Below, piece after piece: positions 1 to 12,000 of a stretch of DNA of 64,000 bases. This DNA is from Dreissena polymorpha. Taxonomy: Eukaryota; Mollusca; Bivalvia; Myida; Dreissenidae. Position 1 is the first letter of the stretch. Every line of letters starts with the position of its first letter. A program made the translations under genes and the position numbers. The stretch spans positions 1,150,292 to 1,214,291 of the forward strand of contig NC_068360.1 of assembly GCF_020536995.1 (NCBI RefSeq), read 5' to 3'. Under the pieces are notes generated by a model. That model was given only the letters and a program-made list of their open reading frames with translations. It was not told where the DNA came from and ran no database searches.

Positions 1-164
1 CTACTTCGACTCATTTAATGACGTCACATTACGCGCACCGAAAATAAAAATATTTTATATCACGAAATATATTTCATAGTACATCGTGTGACGTCATTTC
101 TGTGACAAAACACAATAGTTTTACTCTATGTATTGGATCTCTAGAGGGAGGAAATTATTAAAAC

Positions 165-520
165 TTCATACATTTACTCTTTTATTAAATATTTCGGCCA
201 AAGGCCTTCTTTAGTAAACGATACTTAAGACAATTTTACATAGCGTTTTCTTCTGTCGATCATAACGGAAGTAAATACAAAAATATAAATAAATGACGTA
301 ACGTTACCCGACGTGAACGTGACGTTACGCGCCAATACTCGGAAGTCGTTACATATTATGAATTATACGCTGTGTTTATATTATTATATAGATATTATAC
401 ACAAATACCCACATGTACGCATATACACATGTATATACATATATATACACAAACATATACATGCATACACACATACATAGATATATATATACATATACAT
501 ATATATATACACATATAATA
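165..520 (-). repeat. Left inverted arm of a Penelope-like element
   Basis: This stretch is the reverse complement of 3890-4240. Both arms carry the end block with the GGCC-TTT-GGCC hairpin, the segment with matching ACGTCA and CGGAAGT motifs, and a run of ATAC/GTAT-rich sequence. The arms bracket about 3.4 kb of retroelement sequence. I read them as terminal repeats (pLTR-like) of a PLE present in opposite orientations, an arrangement known for that family. The flanks share an imperfect direct repeat (ACAATAGTTTTA near 112 and near 4246), a possible target duplication. Confidence 0.75.
171..218 (-). ncRNA. Degenerate hammerhead-like motif in left PLE arm
   Basis: This is the inverted sister of the motif at 4187-4234. 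The stem II hairpin, the GAAA box and both stem I strands are kept, but the first core box differs from the hammerhead consensus, so this copy is probably inactive. Confidence 0.35.
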
Positions 521-548
521 AAGTCGCTTTTAGCCGTTTATATAAAAT

Positions 549-608
549 AAAACGCTTTTATTAAATTTGCCGTAGCTTTCGACCTCTCGGTCTTCTTCAG
601 CGGCGTTT
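549..608 (-). ncRNA. Hammerhead-ribozyme-like motif at PLE 3' end
   Basis: Read on the minus strand the order is AACGC, CTGAAGA, a GACC-GAGA-GGTC hairpin, GAAA, about 15 bases, TAATAAAA, then GCGTT, which pairs with AACGC. This matches hammerhead layout: stem I, CUGANGA box, stem II, GAAA box, stem I return strand. Stem III is very short or absent. Small hammerhead variants of this kind, some acting as dimers, are known in PLEs. It lies just past the endonuclease stop, the expected place. Self-cleavage is inferred, not shown. Confidence 0.55.
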
Positions 609-679
609 ATTTGTGAATAAGCATATCATCTTTAGCGGAAGTGACGTTATATTATCGCACGTTACATTGCGCGCCAATT

Positions 680-1222
680 TTAGTCTTTTGTGTTTAGTCC
701 ATATGGTTTAAACGTCCTCAGTTTGCGCTTCCAAAGTTGTTCGATGGTCTTCCGGTACTCGTCGGTTCCATTTAATTTTTCGAGTCCCATGACCCGGAAG
801 TCTGCGACGCTGTGGCCGTTTGTGTAGAAGTGCTCGGCTACCGGGTCGTTGTGTCGAGTCCGTATGCGGGACAGGTTAAGAAGATGTCGCTGGTACAGGG
901 TATCTCCCGTTTCTCCTACGTATACGAAGGTCTTACACCGTTCGCAGTGAACAGCGTAGACTACATTGGTGGATTTGCAGGTGACCTCGTTCCGCACATT
1001 GTAGCTTTTGCCGGTGGTGTCGCTGAACTTTTCAGCCTCCATCATGTATGGACAGATTGCGCACCTCTGTGCCCCACAAGGTCCGCTCCTGTTGTGAACT
1101 CGGAAAAACATCCGGTTGTGCTTTTTATGAACCAATATGTCTTGAAGGTTGCAGTCTCTTCTGAATGCTGCTAACGGGGGTTCAGAAAAATAGTTTACAA
1201 ATTCTTCGTATCCGCAACCCAA
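680..1222 (-). CDS. PLE GIY-YIG endonuclease domain
   Basis: This is the C-terminal part of the minus-strand PLE. The mark of the family is VVYAVHCERC followed by FVYVGETGDTLYQRH, the GIY-YIG core with paired cysteines typical of PLE endonucleases. An upstream CGAQRCAICPYM segment adds further cysteines of the PLE linker. The downstream HFYTNGHSVADF and EQLWKRKLRTFKPYGLN segments fit the end of the nuclease fold. The enzyme nicks target DNA for retrotransposition. It is a part of the element, not a host gene. Confidence 0.85.
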   Translation of the reverse strand: MGCGYEEFVNYFSEPPLAAFRRDCNLQDILVHKKHNRMFFRVHNRSGPCGAQRCAICPYMMEAEKFSDTTGKSYNVRNEVTCKSTNVVYAVHCERCKTFVYVGETGDTLYQRHLLNLSRIRTRHNDPVAEHFYTNGHSVADFRVMGLEKLNGTDEYRKTIEQLWKRKLRTFKPYGLNTKD

Positions 1223-1463
1223 GTCCTTACGCTAAAGATCTTTTACTGCTAGGGGGGTGGCATGAGTCTTTGCGTATGTAGAGCTGTTTGTCCGTGGGCT
1301 TTACATATAGATCTGTGTAGATATGACCATTTCGCATCCGTACGGTTGTATCTAGAAAAAACAATACTATGCGAACTATACCAAGGTCTACTTGAATATT
1401 TTCGTGTATTGAATTGGCATGTATGGTAAAAGCCTCAAGTTCAAGCGCGGTACCTATCCATAT

Positions 1464-2609
1464 TCAAAAGCCATCATCTACAAACCTCTTATAAAATGCC
1501 GGTACTTTATAAGCTGTCATGAGTTGTTCGTCCCACTTCCGCATATAGCTACACGCAAAGTTTTTTCCCAGTTTTGAGCCGATCGCCACTCCATCTGTGT
1601 GTACGTAGTTGTTTTCATTTAGACTGAAATTGTTGTTTTCCAAAACTGTCGTGACCACGTTAATCATATCATTAGTTGAAGTGACTAGTGGGTTGGAGCG
1701 CGCGTTTAATGCTTCCCTGCAAGCTTCTAACCATTCTCTTTTGGGTATGGATGGATACAGTTTCCTGACGTCAAAACAAAATAGTAGACAATTGTCTTCC
1801 GGCAGTGGTTCTTTGACTTCTTTGAGTTTCTGAACAAAGTCCGTAGTGTCTCTAATGTAATTCGGCGAGGACTCCACATATTCATTTAATTCGTGCTCGG
1901 CTAATTCGGCTAATTTCTCTGTAGCTGTATTTATCCCGCTCACTATTGTGCGTAAAGGTGCGTCTGCTTTATGTATCTTCGGATTTCCTTTGAGCTTACC
2001 CGCTTGTGGGTATCTTGGTATCAAATACTGTTTCATATCACCAGAGATACTGCCTTGTCGGTGAGGTCTATTTACGAGCAACTTCACATTCTTCATACTT
2101 TGTTTACTTGCATCGCCTTCAGTAGATATGTATGCCTCGTCTTCACTCATTTCGTGTTTCAGTGACTCTATGTAAACTTGTTTATCTAGTATTACTATGC
2201 CAGATTCCTTGTCTGCCGGTCTGATGATAATTGAATCATTATGTAACAGTTCATGACATGCTTTGTTTTCATGCTTGTCTAGATTTAATATGCAAGTCTT
2301 CCTCAAATTTGAGATGATATCATTCTTTACCAGTTCAACATTAAGGTCGAGGCTTGGGTCCCTCCCAGTGTTTGGAGTAAATGTGCTTTTTGGTTTAACT
2401 CGGAACTTATCGATTATTCCCTGTTTCATATTTTGGTTGCTTTCAGTGTCCGCAAAGTACTCCTGTAATCGCATTCTGCGTTCCCACTCCCCAAGGTCAG
2501 CAAGCAATTTCACCTTATCGATACTCTTACGACTTGGGATGAATTTAAGGCCCTTTTCAAGGAGATTTTGTTCATCGTCGGTGAGTACGTGTTTTGATAG
2601 GTTAGTCAC
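1464..2609 (-). CDS. PLE reverse transcriptase
   Basis: This is a Penelope-type reverse transcriptase. Seen in order are IIRPADKESGIVILDK (fingers), GNPKIHKADAPLRTIVSGI, the palm strand CFDVRKLYPSIPK, the GVAIGSKLGKNFACSYM block, and YKRFVDDGF with the catalytic aspartate pair at the very end. The order and spacing match the PLE family rather than LINE or LTR enzymes. The product copies element RNA at a nicked target. The thumb region should follow between 1464 and 1222 but is not in this frame. Confidence 0.88.
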   Translation of the reverse strand: MTNLSKHVLTDDEQNLLEKGLKFIPSRKSIDKVKLLADLGEWERRMRLQEYFADTESNQNMKQGIIDKFRVKPKSTFTPNTGRDPSLDLNVELVKNDIISNLRKTCILNLDKHENKACHELLHNDSIIIRPADKESGIVILDKQVYIESLKHEMSEDEAYISTEGDASKQSMKNVKLLVNRPHRQGSISGDMKQYLIPRYPQAGKLKGNPKIHKADAPLRTIVSGINTATEKLAELAEHELNEYVESSPNYIRDTTDFVQKLKEVKEPLPEDNCLLFCFDVRKLYPSIPKREWLEACREALNARSNPLVTSTNDMINVVTTVLENNNFSLNENNYVHTDGVAIGSKLGKNFACSYMRKWDEQLMTAYKVPAFYKRFVDDGF

Positions 2610-2681
2610 TAAAGATTTTGTCTCATCGGATTTTTTTCGTAACGATTCTTGCGGTGATATTTGGGGTTTATTCTCCTTAAG

Positions 2682-2942
2682 CTACTTTGCTTTGAACGCT
2701 TTTGTGTCACTGGGTCGTTTCACATTCGTATTTGCATTGGCAGCGTTCTGTTTTTTCAAGTAAATTACAGGTTCGGTAGGCTTTCCTTCAAACCAATCAT
2801 ACACGTGAGTATCAATATCATGGGTTGTATGCTGTCTACCGTCGACGCTAGCTTCTAGTACACTGAAATGGCTGTTTTCTAAAAATAACCTCAGCGGGCG
2901 GTCTACATTAATTGAGGGCTCAATTTGATCTTCAAATTTCAA
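2682..2942 (-). CDS. PLE N-terminal segment (probable)
   Basis: An 86-residue frame directly upstream of, and collinear with, the reverse transcriptase. It is hydrophilic, with a lysine-rich C-terminus, and has no recognised motif. PLE proteins have a variable N-terminal region before the polymerase, so it is assigned to the element by position only. Confidence 0.4.
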   Translation of the reverse strand: MKFEDQIEPSINVDRPLRLFLENSHFSVLEASVDGRQHTTHDIDTHVYDWFEGKPTEPVIYLKKQNAANANTNVKRPSDTKAFKAK

Positions 2943-3357
2943 CCACTCTGTGAATTTTCGGTCTGTTGAGACATGGATGCTAATTTGGTTGTGATCTGAT
3001 GCGGCTTTTAGCTCGGCCTCCGTTGCCCATGACGATAACCTTCCATTTGTATATCTCTGTGCGCTTACCAGATGGTTCTACTTATGGGAGTTCTTATACA
3101 TATATTGAGTAAAGTCTTCTCTCAATGATTCGTGATACATTTGAGATCCATACAGGAAATAGCTCAAACATCTGTAAAAACAATTACCGTCTTTTGCAAT
3201 GCTAATTATCTTGTAGGTTTGGACATCCTCGTGTTTATTGATCTGTGATTTTAGCTGTTGTATTTTTTTTAATTTACGCAGTTTGTTCTCTAATGTTCGT
3301 TCAACATACCAATTGACTTCTTTTCATTACTATCTAGCATAGAATAGCACGAGAAAC

Positions 3358-3612
3358 GTGATATACGGTATAGGATGCAACAAGTGCGAGTGTGTTGTGT
3401 ATGTTGGGGAGACGGAGAGGCAAATCCGAGAGCGCATGAGTGAACACTTGCGAGACGTCCGCCTGCATAAAGAAAAGCCCATCACTACCCACTTCGATTC
3501 GAGCCACTGCGATAACAATATGTACTTCTCGGTCCTGGAGACGCTAAATATCGCTGGACGCCAAGAGCGTGTAATTAGAGCAGCGTTGTGGATAAAGAGA
3601 CTAAAACTATGA
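3358..3612 (+). CDS. GIY-YIG endonuclease remnant of a second PLE
   Basis: The plus-strand frame reads [10 protein letters not shown] then [19 protein letters not shown], a second GIY-YIG core, then [10 protein letters not shown] and a C-terminal [12 protein letters not shown]. The sequence differs from the minus-strand PLE nuclease, so this is another PLE lineage in opposite orientation. Only the 3' end of the element is recognised. Downstream come a TA run and the right inverted arm with its hammerhead-like motif, so this piece and the arms probably belong to one element. The frame stays open a few codons upstream of the first methionine. Confidence 0.8.
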   Translation: MIYGIGCNKCECVVYVGETERQIRERMSEHLRDVRLHKEKPITTHFDSSHCDNNMYFSVLETLNIAGRQERVIRAALWIKRLKL

Positions 3613-3805
3613 AACCGTTCAGATGTAATGTAAAAGACAGTGTTTTCAAGTCGGCAACATTAATAGACAGCATATAATGCTTATAATAAATAATAACATT
3701 TATGTTTATTTTATAAACATTATATATGTTATGTATATGTATATTGTGAACATATGTATGTGTATATGTATATGTGTATATGTGTGTATGTGTATATGTA
3801 TGTGT

Positions 3806-4240
<435 letters not shown>

Positions 4241-4707
4241 CGTTACAATAGTTTTATCTAAACTCTTTAAGGACATGTAGGACGTGGTGTTTTTTAACAG
4301 TAAACTATGTGTTAAAAACGTATTTTGGAGTGTGCGTTTATCATGCATAAATGTATATTTCGATAGGAATACAATAAAAAAGTGTGGTTTAAACTAAGTT
4401 TCGATAAATACATGGAAGATAGAAGTGGAAGTGCATATCGTTTAAACATTTTTATTATACACATCGGATTAAAGTTGTCAACTTAATTGTTATAAAAATT
4501 GGATTAACGATGGCATTAAGGTAAGCGTTTCGGAAACCTGTGTTTTTTCCGGTTCGAACGTTTACACGTTTATTGACATAAACATTATTCATACGCGTCT
4601 TAAATAAACTATGGCGTACCGTTTTAGTCATTGTTTTGGTCAGTTTTGTTAAAGTTAAAAATACATTTGTTAACTGTTTTCGTTAGTTGCTGTATATAAT
4701 AAAAAGA
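4241..4707. other. Intergenic, dispersed repeat remnant
   Basis: No gene seen. Parts resemble 24300-24461 and 25140-25270 (a shared run with GTGTGGTTTAAA and TTTCGATAAA), so it is one copy of a dispersed repeat. The PLE block at 165-4240 appears to sit inside it. Confidence 0.45.
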
Positions 4708-4860
4708 ATATTACGCTAGTCAATTGTTCCAAGAGTTTGTATCACTCTCGTGGCTTGTGCTATTTCGCATCACACTCGAGGCTCCGACTCTCGTGTTATA
4801 CGTCATCACACAAGCCACTCGAGTGATTCAAACTCTTGGAACAATTGACTAGCGGAATAT
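4708..4860. mobile_element. Foldback element (MITE-like)
   Basis: The arms are CGCTAGTCAATTGTTCC plus AAGAGTTTG on the left and their reverse complement on the right. A shorter inner pair (ACTCTCGTGGCTTGTG and CACAAGCCACTCGAGTG) lies inside. It has no coding capacity. The superfamily is not recognised. Confidence 0.7.
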
Positions 4861-4871
4861 GCCGTATATAT

Positions 4872-5094
4872 CTATGTTACCATACCAAATCAAGCGTTGA
4901 ACATTTTGCTATTTCTATGAGGAACACTGATTTTTATGGGTAATCCTTATTTTACGAAATATTTTACGAAATATCGGTTGATTTTGAGTGTTTATAGTCA
5001 CATTTGCACTGTGAGTGAGAAGGCTTTCTGCCGATGAACTATTTCATGTTTCAATTGAACGCTAATACATATCACAGAGTCACTGGCCTAATAA
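4872..5094 (+). repeat. Dispersed repeat, copy 1
   Basis: Matches 19797-20060 imperfectly along its length. Shared blocks include GGAACACTGATTT, GGTTGATTTTGAGTGTTT and ACATATCACAGAGTCACTG. Unknown family, non-coding. Confidence 0.6.
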
Positions 5095-5611
5095 AACTAT
5101 TATATATATATTATTGTTTTATCCACTTCTAGACGACCTCTCGGCAGCTTGGCTCAGTTTGAATAATTCGTAAATAATGTTTTGATTTTAAAAAAAATCT
5201 CTTAAAATCCAGCATAAAATACATTTGTACTTTAGCATTGTGCAAGATATTTAAACGACAAGGTAAACATACCTTAATTGAAAGCTTTAATTATTGACTT
5301 TTTATATCCCTTATGTATGCTATTTTGCGAAGTAATCATGTGTTTACGTGTATATCAATCAAACATTGCTATCAAAACACCCGGTTGGCGATTAAATGGC
5401 GCATACACTGTGAAGCCGTAAATATGGCATCAACAATAGGAATTTTACCGTGCTCTGTCAACCGTCAATCATCTTTGACAAAGTTTCTAATGTTTGCAAA
5501 CACATTTGGGACATGATATTATGTATTGAGACAGTTATTTTAATAAACGCAAGTTTTTAATGGAAATTCATTTCGAAATCCCACTACCGGGTATACAGTT
5601 TTTGGCCTTAT

Positions 5612-5630
5612 ACGAACAGCTTATTACACT

Positions 5631-5724
<94 letters not shown>

Positions 5725-5744
5725 TAATTAGCTGTTCGTATAAG

Positions 5745-5821
<77 letters not shown>
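5612..5821. repeat. TA microsatellite with inverted flanks
   Basis: Two long TA runs (about 5632-5720 and 5747-5821). The first is bounded by inverted copies of GGCCTTATACGAACAGCT and ACACTATA, so the whole can fold into one long hairpin. This may be a foldback element whose centre expanded into TA repeats. Confidence 0.8.
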
Positions 5822-5825
<4 letters not shown>

Positions 5826-6297
5826 TTTTTTTATATATATGTAAACATTGTTTTGTTTAACACATTTTTGTCACATTTTCCTGGTATAGTTCGCCTTAAT
5901 AGGCCTTTTCAAAGCTTGGCTGTTTAATTTATTATTCCAACGAAGACAATATTGTTTTATGCGTACAACTGCCCAATTGGCCTGCACGTTTTTGAATATG
6001 GGGCAATTTGCAACTGTTCCGCATATATTAGCCAAGACAGCCCCCTAGTCATGCAAAAGCGTAGCTTCGACATTTAAATTTGTAAAGATGATGATAATTT
6101 ATTCTCTTTGATAACATAATTGCAGATACATACTCTTATTATTATTAACTACAATCATTACACACAATGCTTATGTAAACATGTATTATTTATAAAAGAT
6201 CTGTACAAATTGCTTTCCGTTTGCCCGTATGTATTCAACATCAATTTTGAATAATCTCAACTACAATTAATCGATGAATGCCCTTAACCAATTCCGC

Positions 6298-6512
6298 TCA
6301 ATTTCCAGCCATATTAGGAAGAAAGTTATTGGTTTTATTTCATAGTTATATTCGCTCTATATCTCGACTTTACTCGCTGCGAAATTTCTTAGCGGGATGA
6401 CCTAATAAGGGAGCCACTAAGAACATTTGCGGGAAGTAAAGTCGAGATATAAAGCGAATTCAAATACCAATTAAACATTAATCACCTTTTTACTGATATG
6501 GCTGGAAAGTGA
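6298..6512. mobile_element. MITE-like element with nested inverted repeats
   Basis: The outer ends are TCAATTTCCAGCCATAT and ATATGGCTGGAAAGTGA. Inner arms carry ATATCTCGACTTTACT and AGTAAAGTCGAGATAT. It is about 215 bp and non-coding. No clear target duplication was found. Confidence 0.65.
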
Positions 6513-8945
6513 GGGTCATTAAAATAATTAACAAAAGCAATAAAGGTTATAAAACGGCAAAAAATAACTGACTAGGCATTGACGTCGCCATCTTGATTAT
6601 CACGTGATTACCCCCTCTGAGAATGTCTGTTTGTAAAATATTTTTTATAATATCATAATTGAAAACATATACCTTTGTTAAATATAACCATGGTTTTGAA
6701 AACAATCTAGTTGCAAGACTACACAAGTCATAAATAAAACGGTTTCAAAGTTGAGTCTTGTTTATCAAGTTTTGCCGGCTCATTTGTTTTGGATGTGTAA
6801 AGGGAAACAACTTATGATTTGGCTTTATTTCATTATTAGAACCAATTAAATTGATACAAATTGGTTGTGTACCCATGCGGATATTCGTTTCAGTTCGGTT
6901 CAGTTTTTTACATCAATCATGAGATGATCTTTGTGAAAATATTGCTTAATTGTCAAACAAACGAAAATGTTCCTTGGCAACATATAGTTAGTAAAAGGTT
7001 AGTTTTCTTAGACCATTAACTTTCAATAAATATTGATACCTTCGGGCTGCTGGTTCGAGTTTATTCAACGTTATTTAGTTTATGTTTGGGTATGGATTTA
7101 ATAAAGGCTACTGAGCTGAATAGAAAATCTCCAATTCTAAGCATTGAACGCTCAAATGCGGCTTCGCAACCTTTATTCATTAGTGCTAAATGTGTAAACT
7201 GTGTTGTATGCATAGTAATGTATGGCATAAGCAATCGGTCACTTGCCTTGAAATTCTATCGGGTGGTTCCATTCTCATACACTGTCTATATATATGTATA
7301 CCTGTTCAAATTAGCCAGTCGATCGGTTAATGATGAGTTTCTTTTTAAGTTGTTATTGTATTCCTATGGCTATGGTGTTTGAGTACATGATTTGTCGTGA
7401 AACTAATTGTATACTATCTGTTTTATAGCACAATGTGAAAAGAAAATATGAAAATGTTTCTTATTGCTAAGTTGTTTTGAATCGTGCAAGTTGTATACAA
7501 ATCCAGCTCATAGCTACTTAACCTAACATCTACTATATAGGTGGTGAATAAGATGAAGAAGGAATATCCTTTGTTCTATACATAAACGTTTTGTATGAAA
7601 CATGTTTGAACGGTTATATCAATAATACAAATTAAGGGCTGTCTAGTGAATGATACAGTACATCACTTGGCAGACCATTATTTCCAAGTACTTTGCTTTA
7701 AGATGTATTATTTTTGGATTTGATAATATATAACAGTACCCGGACAAGATAGCCTTGTAACCAGCGTGTACGCTTAAAGAAAGGTTTGCACAAACAAAAA
7801 TAATGTCGGACGAGATGGTTTATTTTTAGTAAGCAATTTTGAAAAACAGGCGTTTAAATCGCACAACAGATTGTAAAACCTGAGGCTTAAGCGAATATTG
7901 GGCAAATGCTGTAAAAATATGCTTATGTTAACGTTCGACCGGTTAATTCTTACATTAAGTTACGTGAATGCTGGATATGACAATCCAGATGGGATTTCGG
8001 ATTGATTAGTGTTTTTCCAATTTTAATTGATAAATATGTTTGCCAATATGTGAAAGACAGTGTGATTGGAAACAATGATACCAATTTAAGTTTACATGCT
8101 AATGACCATTGTTATGCTTATGTCTAATTCAGATTGTTTCCCTTTCTTACTGTAAAAACCTGTGTAAGAGATGTATATTCGAATAATTTAATATAATACT
8201 GATAATATAGTAAGCCAAAAATTAACTACATATCATTGTGTACTCTTCTTAAAAAATGTATTTTAATCCAAATTGCTATTAAAGTCTTAAAGATAGCTGT
8301 TGATTTGAAAAATCAATTGATGTTTATATAATTCCTTTCTAATGACATAACAGTTGAACTCATTATACAGTCGAGAACTTATGCAATGATATCATTTAGC
8401 TTCATTGAGTTTAAGATCCAGGAAATTTAAATACATTTCCTAACTTTGATATCCTGCTCTTTCTAATAAGTGTGGTATTTTGTTTTTATTACGTTGCATA
8501 GTTACACAAAAATAACTTCACCTTGCCCAAAAGAAGAAGCATACACATATGCCATATTCTCAAATAGAATTCAGAGAATCCTGTCAAATTTTGTCATAAA
8601 GTTATTAGCTCTTTATATAAATGGTGCCTGTACCTATTTAGAAAAATAAAACAACATAAAGAGTTAAAGGATAAAAACGAAACATAAACATGAATTCAAC
8701 AATATCTATTCTTCATCGAACACACGTTTTTATAATACTACAAACAATACGTGTTAACAAAAAAATGCTTTCTAAAATTTACAATGACACTCAATTTGGG
8801 TAGTTAACAAACATTGTTGAACAAATAGTTGCATTGCATCACTATGAGCTTCGTTGTATAATAAGACTAATGTTGTTAAAAGATGAATAAAATATTATAA
8901 TGTGTAATCTAAACGTATGTATGCGTCAAATTAATACACGTTGTT
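6513..8945. other. Intergenic region, no feature recognised
   Basis: AT-rich sequence with no supported exon, RNA gene or clear repeat. The part next to 8945 should include the 3' untranslated region of the carbonic anhydrase gene, but I could not fix a poly(A) site. Confidence 0.5.
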
Positions 8946-9053
8946 TCATTGAAAGGAGGCCCTGACGTGTCTCCCTTTAAGTGGTTGGGGAGGCCGGAAG
9001 TTGTCCTGCATGGGGTTGCCGTCTGAATCAATGAGACTCCGAAGAGCGTCCAG
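8946..9053 (-). CDS. Carbonic anhydrase, last exon
   Basis: Begins after a CTTTCAG acceptor, in phase 0. Encodes LDALRSL, then [11 protein letters not shown] and VRASFQ, then TGA. Typical end of the alpha family, with no GPI or membrane tail. Confidence 0.93.
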   Translation of the reverse strand: MDALRSLIDSDGNPMQDNFRPPQPLKGRHVRASFQ

Positions 9054-12000
9054 CTGAAAGGCAGATTAAAGTGATTAATTTCTAGAGAAAACAAAGAAAC
9101 TTAAACGACTCGCTTTAATGTTGTTTTCAAACCATTGTCTTAGTTCGCAACTGTGATCAAAAGCAATGCATTGGTTTATTATAAAACAATGTGAAATATA
9201 AGTTGCAAATACCATCTGTTATTGATCCTTTAACCATTAAAGTTTTGAGGTTCAAAACGGTATTTTGAATGTTTTAGAACATGGGGGTTTATTGAAAGAA
9301 AACTTAATTTCTCAGTCAGATCGTATGATAAGATATAAATATATGTGTGCATGCGTGTGTGCATGGACCAAAACTATATCTAGTGAAAATTGGGTGATAC
9401 GCTATGGAACTCGATACCGTATTGAAAATCGACTCGAACACATTTTTACTGAACTTAAATTGAATGTTCTTATGGATATGGATTTCATGTCGGGTCGCGA
9501 TAATCCTGACCACGACTTTAAAGGTTCCTATGTATTTACCAGCAGCGCTTATCTAGCAAACACACACCATTTAATGAGAATGTTGCTTATTCGATTTTTT
9601 TCTAGTGCTTCACTCCATATCATGCATGATTACCGTATGCTCAAACACAGTATCACGCCCATTGCATAATTTTAAATCAGATTACGTCGAGATCTTAAGA
9701 TGTTAATCAGCAATATACGACCGCGCTTATGTGGATTAACCGCTATACGTGAACAATTGCATGGTCTGTGTGTCCTTATAAGGAACAAATGTTTAATAAA
9801 ACAAAATGCAAAACTGATAACAGTATCGCACAAACTATCGACAGTCATCAGTATGCTTGAAACGTTCCTTAATACTTAATATAATTATGTAGATATTTCA
9901 AATCATTCCGTAATAAGTATTGTTTAACGTGATGTAGATCACCGGCAAAGGCAGCGCAATACACATGTTTATTCAGTGGAAGTCCATACCGCACGTTTGA
10001 AGTTTAAATAGCTTATTTTTTACATTTGCTTATATTCGAATTGATATTTAAATATTCGATTTACCATCAAATCGAATCATCGAATAGTTTCGCCAATCGT
10101 AAAAGCTTTAGATGTGTATTTGTTTCGAAGTTTTGAAGGTCCTTTGGCACCTGAGTCTGCATAATGTGCGGAGCCGGAGTGTCACAGCGAGTCTACATAA
10201 TTAACTTACTAGACTCACTAAAGTTGGAACCAAATTTAAAAGTATTCCTTCAAATACAGCTATAGATCATTCATACCTGATTGGAAGAGAACGCCACGGC
10301 TTCTTTGAAGACAATCCACTGGACACTTTCATAGAGGGGCGGTGTTGTGAGAGAGCCCTCGTACGTCCAGTAGTCGTCGATGTTGGCTGTAATATCGACG
10401 TTACGTAACATGTGAGATATAACATCATTTTACAGTAACTGACTTACACCGCACCTATGATTCTTCCGATATTAGTTGTGTACGAATTACATCAATGTTC
10501 ATTCTTCCAGAAATAGGAGTTTATATATGATGTTAAACACAAATACGATTGAAATAATAATACGAATAAGAAGAACAGATATATGATCACTACAAGATTA
10601 AAAGGGCAAGGAATCGGAGCAAGAAGAGAAAAAAAGATCAACAAGACACAGATAAAGGCGATAAGGATTCAAATTAAAAATATTTCTTAGAGATGGAAGA
10701 TAAGAAAGAGAAGACAGATATTCGGAATTAATAAACAGAACTTACAAAAAACGGGAATAAGTTAAGAACGGTAAGATGAGCCTCGTATTGGGAGAACTGG
10801 ACTTGCTACATGCGCGTAAGGTGTCGTTCCAGATGAGCCCGTGCAGTTCGCACAGGCTAATCGGGGACGACACTTTCCGTCTACACTGACTTTTCTGTAA
10901 GAAGAGACTTTTTTAAACGAAAAATGAAATAAGAGCTGAGTTGTCGTCCTTGATAAGCTTGTGCAGACTAATATGGGACGAAACTTCGCGCATGTAGGCA
11001 TAAAGCCAGGTTTTCTTAGAACCCGGTTCATATATAGATAGGGTGAGGTAATGATGTAGTCTAACGTAAAGGAATATGTGAAAGGGAAGGGAAAAGATAA
11101 AGGAAACACAAAACATTCCAATGTGAATACGCCTGGTGCGAATGTCGTGTGCTCACCTGGCAACAGGTCGATAGGGTCGAGGGAGCTGGGGATGGTCACC
11201 ATGCTACCGGGTTGAATCAAACCGTATACGTTGTCCGACACGACGGAGAAGAAGGGATGCTCCTCGCCAGACTGAAATGTTTGTGGAGAAAGCGTCAATG
11301 AACACCGGCACGCTTTGGAAAATGCTTGAATTTTCACAACTGCATGTAACGAAAATGACAATATAATTTAAGCGATACGTTTTTTTAGTATTATTAAACC
11401 ACTTCAATTAATAAATTCAAAAGAAAAACAAGCATAACGCGCATGTTGTTCATGTGTGACCCGGTTTATTAAATTAGTTTTAATATTCTTGAATGAGATA
11501 TATTACCACTTTCAACATTTTTTAAGAGTTGAATGAGATATATTACCACTCTCAACATTTTTTAAGAGACATTGAACATTCCTAACAAAGTGTGTTTTTT
11601 TCACAAATGTGGGTTTCATGAGCAAGATTCCTATTATTATCAAAGATATTCTTGCAGACTCAATATAAAGATAAAAACGCGCTTTAATTTCCGACCACCA
11701 CACCGGCTAGTCGGGCGCTTCCTGCCACCTGGATCATAATGCCGAGAACGGCGAGTCCGTCGCTCATGTTCGCAGCCTCCGCGAAGCTGTCATACTTAGT
11801 GTTCCAGTGGACGAGGTGAAGCTGCAATGGAGAACCGGGGAATGGACGAACATATTGTGTGGTTGCATATTTTAAGGAGAGTCATGCCAATGCCACAATA
11901 CCATATTTTAGCGTTCAAGTAATTTAATAAAATAATTGTGCAATATCACGCTAGGTCCGCATATAAGCTACATGCACACACAATATCAGCAGTAACCTGA

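Larger units (their letters stand above)
541..3300 (-). mobile_element. Penelope-like retroelement (PLE), endonuclease-bearing
   Basis: On the minus strand the parts run in PLE order: an N-terminal segment (2942-2682), a Penelope-type reverse transcriptase (2609-1464), a GIY-YIG endonuclease (1222-680) and a 3' end with a hammerhead-like motif (608-549). PLEs are non-LTR-type retroelements whose reverse transcriptase is related to telomerase. The parts are not in one continuous frame, so the copy looks broken in at least two or three places. It lies between the inverted arms of a second, different PLE, so it probably inserted there or the two arose by complex integration. The upstream boundary is uncertain. 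Confidence 0.85.

Noticed and set aside
9265-9669. 134-codon plus-strand frame inside a carbonic anhydrase intron
   Set aside because: No recognisable domain, antisense to an intron, AT-rich codon use; consistent with chance.
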